Below, in pieces: positions 1 to 7,837 of a DNA stretch of 43,333 nucleotides. Origin of the DNA: an uncultured Lachnospiraceae bacterium (GTDB taxonomy: Bacteria; Bacillota; Clostridia; Lachnospirales; Anaerotignaceae); the NCBI GenBank assembly GCA_944383855.1, contig CALWRB010000020.1:1-43333 (forward strand), read 5' to 3'. The position numbers were made by a program, and so were the translations under genes. Each line of letters opens with the position of its first letter. Position 1 is the first letter of the stretch. The notes under the pieces are model-generated. The model was not told where the DNA came from. It did not search any database and saw only the letters and a list, made by a program, of their open reading frames with translations.

Positions 1-6
1 TTCAAT

Positions 7-38
7 CCTCATATCATTATGATATGAGGATTTTTTTG
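7..38 (+). terminator. Rho-independent terminator of an upstream gene
   Basis: A perfect 9-bp stem (CCTCATATC at 7-15, GATATGAGG at 21-29) encloses the loop ATTAT and is followed by A and seven T. It must end a transcript that enters from left of the window. Confidence 0.8.
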
Positions 39-45
39 TCTTTAA

Positions 46-80
46 GTGGGTGAATTTTGTCCCGGTGGGATAAAGTGGGA
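46..80 (+). promoter_or_regulatory. Three TGGG repeats resembling MraZ boxes
   Basis: TGGG occurs at 47-50, 66-69 and 76-79. The last two form TGGGA-N5-TGGGA with exactly 10-bp periodicity, the pattern known for MraZ binding sites in front of the division and cell-wall cluster. No mraZ follows; the next gene is gap. Alternative small stems (GTCCC 59-63 with GGGAC 77-81; GGACG 78-82 with CGTCC 88-92) overlap the repeats, so an RNA structure or chance is also possible. Confidence 0.3.
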
Positions 81-169
81 CGATTTCCGTCCAACCTAAC
101 AAAAATGAAAGTAAAAAAAAACAAAAAACTGTTGAGAGTTCCGAATTTGGCAAAATTACGAAAATCATA

Positions 170-197
170 ATGACTTTTCCATAGAAAGTGCTAAAAT
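170..197 (+). promoter_or_regulatory. Probable gap promoter
   Basis: ATGACT (170-175) and TAAAAT (192-197) are separated by 16 nt and lie about 50 bp before the gap start, consistent with a housekeeping sigma-A promoter. Confidence 0.5.
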
Positions 198-230
198 GAT
201 AACAGGAACTATCCAATATTTCTGATATAG

Positions 231-1271
<1,041 letters not shown>

Positions 1272-1305
1272 TGTAAGTTATCCAATACATATAGATTAAA
1301 TATTT

Positions 1306-1345
1306 AGACCGAATGTTCTTAAAATGGGGCATTCGGTCTTTTATC
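1306..1345 (+). terminator. gap terminator
   Basis: AGACCGAATG (1306-1315) pairs with CATTCGGTCT (1330-1339) and is followed by a T-rich tail. Confidence 0.85.
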
Positions 1346-1416
1346 TTATTTCCAATAAAAAAGAAAAAAGTATTTTTATAAAAATACTGCAAACTTTTTT
1401 ATTTTTTACAAAGATA

Positions 1417-1425
1417 TGGTATAAT
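1417..1425 (+). promoter_or_regulatory. Extended -10 promoter for the LysR gene
   Basis: TGG-TATAAT forms a perfect extended -10 element; no good -35 is visible. It gives a leader of roughly 140 nt before the LysR start. Confidence 0.5.
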
Positions 1426-1437
1426 GACAGCAAACGT

Positions 1438-1466
1438 GCAAAATTGTGATATGCAAAGAATTTTGC
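1438..1466 (+). promoter_or_regulatory. Inverted repeat at the LysR transcription start (possible operator)
   Basis: GCAAAATT (1438-1445) and AATTTTGC (1459-1466) are separated by 13 nt, extended by CGT/ACG outside, and lie just downstream of the -10. This position fits an autoregulatory site or a leader stem. A second leader stem pairs GTTCGGCTG (about 1505-1513) with CAGTCGAAC (about 1545-1553). Confidence 0.35.
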
Positions 1467-1573
1467 GGTACGATTTTTTTGCTACACTACGGAAAGGGAG
1501 ATAGTTCGGCTGTCGGCGTCTGTAAGGCAAAACGGTATGTACTGCAGTCGAACGGAAAAAGGATGTGTAAAAA

Positions 1574-2458
1574 ATGAATCTCAATCAGTTATATTATTTC
1601 AGAACACTGGCAGAACTGGAGCATTACACAAAAGCAGCAGAAAAACTTGGGATTTCCCAGCCGACATTAAGCCATTCCATTGCTGCGATGGAGCAGGAAC
1701 TGGGTGCCCTTTTATTTGAAAAACAGGGCAGAAATGTTGTTTTGACCAAATACGGCAGGATCTATATGTTTTATGTCGAAAATGCCTTGACGCAGTTGGA
1801 ACTTGGGAAAAACCAAATTGAGCGCTTGATTGCAGAAGGCAGCGGACATGTCGGTCTTGCTTATATGACATCTGTCGGTGCAGATTTTGTGCCGGAGATC
1901 ATAGCCGGATTTTTAAACGACCCGAATCATAAAAATATTTCTTTTTCCTGCTATGAAGGCAATACCAAAACTTTGATTTATAACTTGAAACGTGAAAAAT
2001 ATGACTTAGTTTTCTGTTCACAGATGGAGAATGAAAAAGAAGTAGAATTTATTCCTGTCTACGAGCAGGGGTTGGTTGTGATTGTGCCGGAAGATCATCC
2101 TTTGGCTGCAAAACAGAAAGTTACGGTAAAAGATATCTGCCCATATCCTTTGATTAGCTATACCAAAGAAAGCGGTATGCGGAAATTGATCGACGATATG
2201 TTTATGAAGGCACAGGTCATGCCGAATGTATTATATCAATTTGAAGACGTGAACTCTATGGCTGGAATGGTTGCCGCAAACAAAGGTGTTTCGATCATTA
2301 CAGATAACCCTTCCATTCAGAATTATCGTGTGAAAAAGCTGGAGTTTGATACACCATATTCCAAGCGAATGGTATACTTGGCGTATGTGCTCAATCGTTA
2401 TCTACCGCCTGCGGTACAGCAATTTAAGGATTATATTATTGAAAGAACGAAAAAGTAA
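1574..2458 (+). CDS. LysR-family transcriptional regulator
   Basis: The protein has 294 residues, the usual LysR length. The N-terminal winged helix-turn-helix covers about residues 1-60, with recognition region TKAAEKLGISQPTLSHSIAA at 18-37. A periplasmic-binding-protein-like effector domain follows from about residue 90. The start is ATG 1574 with AAAGGA upstream. The gene sits directly upstream, on the same strand, of the DUF1538 and PII-like genes, so they are its most likely targets, though LysR proteins usually regulate a divergent neighbour. The effector cannot be inferred. Its transcript probably ends at the unusual split hairpin at 2496-2608. Confidence 0.9.
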   Translation: MNLNQLYYFRTLAELEHYTKAAEKLGISQPTLSHSIAAMEQELGALLFEKQGRNVVLTKYGRIYMFYVENALTQLELGKNQIERLIAEGSGHVGLAYMTSVGADFVPEIIAGFLNDPNHKNISFSCYEGNTKTLIYNLKREKYDLVFCSQMENEKEVEFIPVYEQGLVVIVPEDHPLAAKQKVTVKDICPYPLISYTKESGMRKLIDDMFMKAQVMPNVLYQFEDVNSMAGMVAANKGVSIITDNPSIQNYRVKKLEFDTPYSKRMVYLAYVLNRYLPPAVQQFKDYIIERTKK

Positions 2459-2495
2459 TCTCTGCTTATGAAATGCAGGTAATGGATTAAAATAT

Positions 2496-2608
2496 AAAAA
2501 AGCTGTTTGATACTGTCGTGTGTTAAGAAATCTTTACATCAGAGAGTCTTGTTTTTATGTTATAATAATAAACAAGCAGTGACGGCGCATATCAAACAGC
2601 TTTTTTTT
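2496..2608 (+). terminator. Long-loop inverted repeat acting as the probable LysR-gene terminator, with a promoter in its loop
   Basis: AAAAAAGCTGTTTGATA (2496-2512) is perfectly complementary to TATCAAACAGCTTTTTT (2590-2606), and the T run continues to 2608. The 17-bp arms are separated by 77 nt. The 3' arm plus T run is terminator-like for transcripts arriving from the LysR gene. The loop contains the promoter of the next gene, and transcripts from there carry only the 3' arm. Confidence 0.6.
2558..2566 (+). promoter_or_regulatory. Extended -10 promoter for the DUF1538/PII-like operon
   Basis: TGT-TATAAT at 2558-2566 is a perfect extended -10. TTTACA at 2533-2538 is too far (22 nt) to be an ideal -35. 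The start site would fall near 2573, inside the loop of the inverted repeat. Confidence 0.55.
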
Positions 2609-2670
2609 GTTGTGATTATGACTGCCTTTTCTCTGCTGAAAACAAAAGAGAAAGGACTGAGGTATCGACA

Positions 2671-4209
2671 TTGAGAGATTATTTGGAAAAACTGGCTGAA
2701 AAACTGGCAGAGGCGATGCAGGGCGTTTTGCCGGTTATCGGAATTGTGATTTTGCTTTGTTTTACGATTGCACCGATATCTTCCAGCATTTTGCTGTGTT
2801 TTCTTTTAGGAGCGGCGATGATTGTGATCGGCACAATGTTTTTTACACTGGGAGCCGAGATTTCCATGACGCCGATGGGCGAAAGAGTGGGTACAGCAAT
2901 CACAAAAAGTAAAAATCTTCCGAAAATTATAATCCTTGGGTTTATATTAGGTTTTATTATTACTATTTCAGAACCTGACTTGCAGGTTTTGGCTGAGCAG
3001 GTGCCTTCTGTTCCCAATGCGGTATTGATTGTATTTGTTGCGGTCGGTGTGGGCATTTTCCTGGTGATCGCATTTTTGCGTATGCTGTTTGGAATTGCAC
3101 TGCCGCATATGTTGGTCGTTTTTTATATCCTTGTCTTTACGATCAGCTTTTTTATTCCGGCGGATTTTCTTGCGGTCGCGTTTGATTCCGGCGGTGTGAC
3201 TACAGGACCAATGACGGTTCCTTTTATTATGGCTTTGGGTATCGGTATTTCTGCGATCCGTACTGACCGACACGCTGCAAACGACAGTTTTGGTTTGGTT
3301 GCACTTTGTTCGATCGGACCGATACTTGCGGTTTTGATCTTAAGTTTGATCTATCACCCGCAGGAAGGTGCTTATGAGCCTCCTGTCATTCCGGAAATCA
3401 GCAATTCTGTTGAATTATGGCAGCTGTTTCAAGTAGGCTTGCCGACTTACATGAAAGAGATCGCGATTTCTCTTTTGCCAATCATTCTGTTTTTTGCGTT
3501 ATTTCAAATGACAGTCTTGAAATTATCCAAGAAAAATATTTCCAAAATTACTATTGGATTGGTCTATACATACATTGGGCTGGTGCTGTTTTTGACAGGT
3601 GCTAATGTCGGATTTATGCCTGCCGGAAATTATTTGGGGCAGGTAATGGCATCGTTATCTTTTAAATGGCTTATTGTTCCTGTAGGAATGATCATCGGGT
3701 TTTTTATTGTTCGAGCGGAACCGGCGGTATATGTGTTGAATAAGCAGGTAGAGGAGATCACTGACGGCGCGATCCCGGCTAAAGCAATGGGAATCAGTCT
3801 TTCTGTCGGTGTTGCAATCTCATTAGGAATTGCGATGATTCGTGTTTTGACAGGTGTGTCGATTTTCTGGTTTTTGATTCCGGGTTATGCACTTGCATTG
3901 GGATTATCCTTTTTTGTCCCTAAGATTTTTACTGCGATTGCGTTCGACTCCGGTGGAGTTGCGTCAGGACCGATGACGGCAACATTTTTGTTGCCGTTTG
4001 CACAGGGAGCCTGCATTGCTGTCGGCGGGAATATCGTGACAGACGCGTTTGGTGTGGTCGCAATGGTTGCGATGACGCCGTTGATTACGATTCAGGTGCT
4101 TGGCATGGTTTACCAGTATAAGAAGAAAGCGGCGGAAAAGGTACAGCTTGTTCCGGAGCCTATGGATGCCTTCGAAATGCTGGATGACGATGCGATTATT
4201 GAACTTTGA
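2671..4209 (+). CDS. DUF1538 integral membrane protein, internally duplicated, probable transporter
   Basis: The 512-residue polytopic membrane protein consists of two homologous halves. Each carries the DUF1538 signatures: EP at 101-102 and 350-351, FDSGGVTTGPMT at 171-182 and FDSGGVASGPMT at 425-436, and DSFG at 205-208 and DAFG at 458-461. Spacings agree between the halves, so this is an internal duplication like that of inverted-repeat transporters. The short tail after about 485 is acidic and cytoplasmic-looking. The start is a TTG at 2671 with SD TGAGG at 2658-2662; the preceding bases offer no ATG. The PII-like gene follows after 26 bp, recalling amtB-glnK pairs. The substrate is unknown; the transport role is inferred from topology and the partner. 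Confidence 0.85.
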   Translation: MRDYLEKLAEKLAEAMQGVLPVIGIVILLCFTIAPISSSILLCFLLGAAMIVIGTMFFTLGAEISMTPMGERVGTAITKSKNLPKIIILGFILGFIITISEPDLQVLAEQVPSVPNAVLIVFVAVGVGIFLVIAFLRMLFGIALPHMLVVFYILVFTISFFIPADFLAVAFDSGGVTTGPMTVPFIMALGIGISAIRTDRHAANDSFGLVALCSIGPILAVLILSLIYHPQEGAYEPPVIPEISNSVELWQLFQVGLPTYMKEIAISLLPIILFFALFQMTVLKLSKKNISKITIGLVYTYIGLVLFLTGANVGFMPAGNYLGQVMASLSFKWLIVPVGMIIGFFIVRAEPAVYVLNKQVEEITDGAIPAKAMGISLSVGVAISLGIAMIRVLTGVSIFWFLIPGYALALGLSFFVPKIFTAIAFDSGGVASGPMTATFLLPFAQGACIAVGGNIVTDAFGVVAMVAMTPLITIQVLGMVYQYKKKAAEKVQLVPEPMDAFEMLDDDAIIEL

Positions 4210-4235
4210 TCTTTTCTTGAAAAAAAGGAGCGATT

Positions 4236-4949
4236 ATGAGCGATTTATATATGATGGTTACGATAGCGGACAGAAGTTGCGGCAAAAAGTTTACTTCTTT
4301 ATATGAGGAATATGGTGTGCATGTCACATTAAGTACAGTCGGTTCAGGCACGGCGGTCAGTGAGATGCTAAATTATTTCGGACTGGAAAAGACGGAGAAG
4401 GTCCTTGTGTTTTCCATTGTGACCGGAAGTGTTTGGAAAGAGATCAAGAAAGATTTGCAGAAAAAACTGAAAATTGACGTTCCGGGAACCGGCGTTGCTT
4501 TTATCATACCTTTAAGCAGCATTGCGGGGAAGAAACCATTATTTTTCCTGACGGAAGGACTTAATTTCAAAAAAGGAGAGGAAAGCGCATTGAAGGATAC
4601 GAAATATGAACTGCTTGTGGTGATCGCAAACCAAGGCTATACCGATATGATCATGGAAGCTGCAAGGGATGCCAATGCAGGCGGTGGCACCGTGATCCAT
4701 GCAAAGGGAAGCGGTATGGAGAGAGCGGAAAAATTCATGGGCGTTTCACTGGTCAATGAAAAAGAAATGGTTTTCATTGTGGTAAAGACAGAAATTAAAA
4801 ATGATGTGATGCGTTCCATTATGGACAAAGCGGGGTTGGAAAGCAAAGCGCATTCCATTTTATTCTCCCTTCCCGTGACCAGTACAGCCGGTATGCGTTT
4901 GATGGACGAGGAAGAAATCGAAAGAGAAACCGAAAAAGAAGAAGTATAA
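4236..4949 (+). CDS. Tandem PII-like (GlnB-superfamily) signalling protein
   Basis: The 237-residue protein holds two PII-like ferredoxin folds in one chain: about residues 1-108 (opening LYMMVTIADRSCGKKF) and about 117-225 (opening YELLVVIANQGYTDMIMEAA, with a glycine-rich segment AGGGTVIHAKGSG). PII proteins are usually separate chains of about 110 residues that trimerise and bind nucleotides to control transporters or enzymes. A fused pair would give a different quaternary arrangement. The canonical uridylylated Tyr51 T-loop sequence is not seen. The SD AAGGAG (4225-4230) precedes ATG 4236. It probably regulates the DUF1538 protein encoded immediately upstream. Confidence 0.8.
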   Translation: MSDLYMMVTIADRSCGKKFTSLYEEYGVHVTLSTVGSGTAVSEMLNYFGLEKTEKVLVFSIVTGSVWKEIKKDLQKKLKIDVPGTGVAFIIPLSSIAGKKPLFFLTEGLNFKKGEESALKDTKYELLVVIANQGYTDMIMEAARDANAGGGTVIHAKGSGMERAEKFMGVSLVNEKEMVFIVVKTEIKNDVMRSIMDKAGLESKAHSILFSLPVTSTAGMRLMDEEEIERETEKEEV

Positions 4950-4954
4950 GAAAT

Positions 4955-5005
4955 AAAAAAGACATTCCTTGGGAAAAAACTTGCCTTGGGAATGTCTTTT
5001 TATTT
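4955..5005. terminator. Bidirectional terminator between the PII-like gene and rubrerythrin
   Basis: AAAAAAGACATTCC (4955-4968) pairs with GGAATGTCTTTTT (4989-5001). A runs on one side and T runs on the other let it serve both convergent genes. Confidence 0.8.
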
Positions 5006-5040
5006 GAGTATTCTGAGATGTTTGTGATACAAAAATGCAA

Positions 5041-5574
5041 TCAGTAATTATTAGCTTTTCTTTCAAAATAGGATTGTGGATGCAAACAAAGAGGGCATTT
5101 TTCCGGCGGAACGGTACCAACATGGACATATCCGCAGTTGCGGCAGACCCAAACAGTTTGTTCGCTATCACGAAAAACATTTCCGTTTTCCAGCAGTTCA
5201 GCTAATTTTAAATATCGGTTTTCATGTTGCAGCTCCACAGAGGCGAGGTTTTTAAAGAATGCTGCAATTTCCAAAAAGCCTTCTTCTTGCGCTGTTTTTT
5301 CCATATCGCTGTAAATAACTGCCCATTCCTCGTGTTCTCCGTCCGCACCGGCTTTCAGATTTTCTCTTGTAGTGCCGATACCATCGAGAAATTGAAAAAT
5401 ACGTTTCGCATGCTGCCGTTCATTAAAAGCGGTTTCTTCAAAAATGCCTTTGATTTGTTCATATCCTTCTTTTGAGGCTTGCTTTGCGTAAAAGTCGTAT
5501 CGGGTAGATGCCATAGCCTCTCCCGCAAAGGCAGCCAATAAATTTTGTTCGGTCTTACTTCCTTTTAGTTTCAT
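5041..5574 (-). CDS. Rubrerythrin
   Basis: Non-haem diiron peroxidase that reduces hydrogen peroxide in the cytoplasm of anaerobes. The 177 residues show the classical order: a four-helix ferritin-like domain (about 1-135) with ligands E19, E52-x2-H55, E97/E98 and E114-x2-H117, then a C-terminal rubredoxin-like Fe(Cys)4 domain with C144, C147, C160 and C163. The SD AAGGAGG lies just upstream of the ATG. It diverges from the His/Cys-rich protein gene and converges on the PII-like gene. A weak TGG-TATACA -10 on the minus strand (5597-5602) is the only promoter candidate; no clear PerR box was seen. A second rubrerythrin with reversed domain order lies at 41972. Confidence 0.95.
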   Translation of the reverse strand: MKLKGSKTEQNLLAAFAGEAMASTRYDFYAKQASKEGYEQIKGIFEETAFNERQHAKRIFQFLDGIGTTRENLKAGADGEHEEWAVIYSDMEKTAQEEGFLEIAAFFKNLASVELQHENRYLKLAELLENGNVFRDSEQTVWVCRNCGYVHVGTVPPEKCPLCLHPQSYFERKANNY

Positions 5575-5662
5575 ACCGCTATCCCTCCTTGATCCGTGTA
5601 TACCAACAGGATTTCCGTTTTCTGCGAAAAATATACGGGTGTGATTGAAAAAGAAGTTTCTG

Positions 5663-5691
5663 TTGTGAAAAAGGAAACTTTGCTTTATAAT
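5663..5691 (+). promoter_or_regulatory. Promoter of the His/Cys-rich protein gene
   Basis: TTGTGA (5663-5668) and TATAAT (5686-5691) have an ideal 17-nt spacer. The predicted transcript start near 5698 lies after the in-frame GTG at 5596, which rules out that longer start. Confidence 0.7.
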
Positions 5692-5736
5692 GGTAGCAGT
5701 TCACAGATCGATGGATCAGGAAGGAGGAAGTTTTCT

Positions 5737-7281
5737 TTGAATCAGAAAGAAACAGAGTTGAAAATCAAAGACCTTTCTGCCGACTATATTTATCAACAGG
5801 CGGTTGGAAGTCTGTTGCTGCTGTTGATGAGTGCGATGGAAGCGGAAGGGCTTGGGCAAGACAACAAAAAGGAAACGCGTCCGGCACAGTTGGAAGCGAA
5901 AATCAGAGAATATACGGTTCGTGCAGAAGGGATCCTGAATGCAGGCGGTGAAGAAAAAGCGGCGGCATTGCAGGAATCCATTGCATTGAAAAAGGAATTG
6001 CTTTCCTTATATGAAATGGTTTACAGTTATTTTTCTCAGTGGAATATTTTTTCCACGGCAGTCAGTGACGAGGTTGCGGTCAGAAAATATCGCGAGGAGC
6101 ATGCGGAAGAAGATAAGATACAGTGGGATATTTTCCTGACGGACTGCCATACCTTTTTGGAAGAAGCGCAAAGTCTGTTGGAACAGAAAAATCATATGGG
6201 ACAGATTTTGAAATGCATTCCGCTTCGTATGGCAAGAGATAAATATTACCAACTGGTGCAAAAGAGTCTGGAAGGCGCGTTCGCAGGAGAAAGTGAACCA
6301 TTTATCGAATCCGGACTGCGCGCCTTTGCAGGTTTTTGCTTCCCGTCGGAATTAGAGGGATACGGTGTGCTTTATCCCGATTTGGCAGCGTGGTTAGAGG
6401 AGAAAAAAACGTTGCAGCCTGCGGAAATGTCAGATGAGGCATTGCGAGAGTTATATGAGCAAATGCACGATATTTTTGATCGCTTGACGGAGATAGAAGA
6501 ATATTTTTCCTGTCTGCTGCATGACGCAAATTCCCTGATCCTTCTGTTTACGCTGACTTATACATTTGACGAACTGACAGAACGCGAAAGTGCTTATCGA
6601 GATATGTATCAAACTGTCTGTGAGATACTTTCCGGTAAAATTGCACCGGAAGAACGAGCTGTTTTTGCGGAAACAGTCTTAAAACAACTGGAAGACGCTG
6701 TGGAACCGGTGATCGACCAGGCAAACAGTATCAGCAAAGAAGAAATCGGACTGTTGGAAAAACTGGGAAGTTTTGACGATTTTTCGGAAGATACGATGAA
6801 GGTCCTGATGACGGAAGAATTTATACGGCATTGCTTTTTTGCAGATTTGAACGATGAATTATTCCGTATGGACGTGCCGGAAGGATTGCCGCCCGCATCG
6901 GAAAGCTTTCAGAAAGAGCGTTTTCAGAAATTTACGGAAAAAACAAAACAATATTTTGAAACACTTGCTATGCCTGCCAGAAGAATCGCGATGCAAAATC
7001 TTTTAGGCGCGCTTCCGCCGGTGTTTACAGTGCATGAAGTCGTGGATCTGGTAGGGGACGCGATGCGTCAGGCAAGAACAGTCGAGGAAAAGATACTGAT
7101 CGTGGACAAGGTCGGTATGGTATTTTCCGAAAACGGTTTCCAATACCGTCAGGAGCATGATGATTGTGACTGCGGACATGACCATCACCATGACCATGAC
7201 TGCGGTTGTGGGCACGAGCACCATCATCACGATCACCATTGTGATTGTGGGCATGAACATCATCATGGACATGAGCAATGA
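5737..7281 (+). CDS. Unrecognised all-helical protein with a His/Cys-rich metal-binding C-terminus
   Basis: Function unknown. The start is a TTG at 5737 preceded by an excellent SD (AGGAAGGAGGAAG) and by a promoter at 5663-5691, giving 514 residues. About residues 1-470 are predicted to be mostly alpha-helical and soluble, rich in Glu, Leu and Gln, with no signal peptide. A short segment (about MGQILKCIPLRMARDKYY) resembles conserved hypothetical proteins I remember from Clostridia, but I cannot name a domain. The last 43 residues hold 18 His and 6 Cys, with three repeats of Cys-x-Cys-Gly-His-[Asp/Glu]-His-His-His. Such tails bind Ni, Zn, Cu or Co in chaperones and stores. The VOC gene follows after 37 bp, probably in the same transcript. 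Metal storage, delivery or sensing is inference. Confidence 0.8.
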   Translation: MNQKETELKIKDLSADYIYQQAVGSLLLLLMSAMEAEGLGQDNKKETRPAQLEAKIREYTVRAEGILNAGGEEKAAALQESIALKKELLSLYEMVYSYFSQWNIFSTAVSDEVAVRKYREEHAEEDKIQWDIFLTDCHTFLEEAQSLLEQKNHMGQILKCIPLRMARDKYYQLVQKSLEGAFAGESEPFIESGLRAFAGFCFPSELEGYGVLYPDLAAWLEEKKTLQPAEMSDEALRELYEQMHDIFDRLTEIEEYFSCLLHDANSLILLFTLTYTFDELTERESAYRDMYQTVCEILSGKIAPEERAVFAETVLKQLEDAVEPVIDQANSISKEEIGLLEKLGSFDDFSEDTMKVLMTEEFIRHCFFADLNDELFRMDVPEGLPPASESFQKERFQKFTEKTKQYFETLAMPARRIAMQNLLGALPPVFTVHEVVDLVGDAMRQARTVEEKILIVDKVGMVFSENGFQYRQEHDDCDCGHDHHHDHDCGCGHEHHHHDHHCDCGHEHHHGHEQ

Positions 7282-7318
7282 CGAAAAAATAGTCTAAAAG
7301 AAATCAAAAGGAGTTGAA

Positions 7319-7690
7319 ATGATGTTTACATTTAATCACTATAACTATAATGTTTTGGATTTGCAAAAGAGCATGGCATTTTATGAGGCTGCACTGGGGC
7401 TGAAAGAAATCAAACGCAAAGAAGCCGAGGACGGCAGTTGGATCTTGGTATATCTTGGAGATGGCAAAACAGATTTTTCTTTGGAGCTGACTTGGCTGCG
7501 CGACAGAACAGAACCGTATAATCTGGGCGAAAATGAATTCCACTTGGCATTTGTCGCAGAAGATTATGACGCGGCTTATCAAAAGCACAAAGAAATGGGT
7601 TGTATCTGTTTTGAAAACCCTGCAATGGGTATTTATTTCATCAATGATCCGGATAATTACTGGTTGGAGATCGTTCCTGCAAAGAAGTAA
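7319..7690 (+). CDS. VOC-superfamily (glyoxalase/bleomycin-resistance fold) protein
   Basis: The 123-residue protein has the paired beta-alpha-beta-beta-beta modules of the vicinal oxygen chelate fold: NHYNYNVLDLQKSMAFYEAALGL at the N-terminus and a C-terminal DPDNYWLEIV. Potential metal ligands are H7, E55-type and E118-type residues, as in lactoylglutathione lyase. The family includes glyoxalase I (methylglyoxal detoxification) and other metal-dependent enzymes; the substrate here is not determined. The SD AAAAGGAG (7306-7313) is followed by two consecutive ATG codons (7319 and 7322), and either may start. It probably shares a transcript with the upstream His/Cys-rich gene and ends at the terminator at 7712. 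Confidence 0.85.
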   Translation: MMFTFNHYNYNVLDLQKSMAFYEAALGLKEIKRKEAEDGSWILVYLGDGKTDFSLELTWLRDRTEPYNLGENEFHLAFVAEDYDAAYQKHKEMGCICFENPAMGIYFINDPDNYWLEIVPAKK

Positions 7691-7711
7691 TATTATCGTG
7701 AGGATCGTTTG

Positions 7712-7746
7712 AACACAGCGCAAAAATGTGCTGTGTTTTTCTTTTT
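7712..7746 (+). terminator. Terminator after the VOC gene
   Basis: AACACAGC (7712-7719) pairs with GCTGTGTT (7730-7737), followed by a T-rich tail. Confidence 0.8.
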
Positions 7747-7765
7747 GGGAAAATTTAAAAAAGCA

Positions 7766-7792
7766 TTGACAGAAACGGAAAAACCTTATAAT
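7766..7792 (+). promoter_or_regulatory. psuK-psuG promoter
   Basis: Consensus TTGACA (7766-7771) and TATAAT (7787-7792) are separated by 15 nt, shorter than ideal, which suggests regulation. Confidence 0.7.
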
Positions 7793-7797
7793 CTTAA

Positions 7798-7822
7798 TAT
7801 ATGTTTATTAACTCGTCATATA
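7798..7822 (+). promoter_or_regulatory. Inverted repeat at the psuK transcription start (possible operator)
   Basis: TATATG (7798-7803) and CATATA (7817-7822) are separated by 13 nt and sit right after the -10. The HTH domain fused to the kinase encoded immediately downstream is a plausible binder. This is inference. Confidence 0.3.
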
Positions 7823-7837
7823 TAAAGAAGGTGAAAC

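Noticed and set aside
2496..2608. MITE with terminal inverted repeats
   Set aside because: No target-site duplication is visible, the right arm runs into a terminator-like T tract, and the content is a promoter. Copies elsewhere cannot be checked, so this is not fully excluded.
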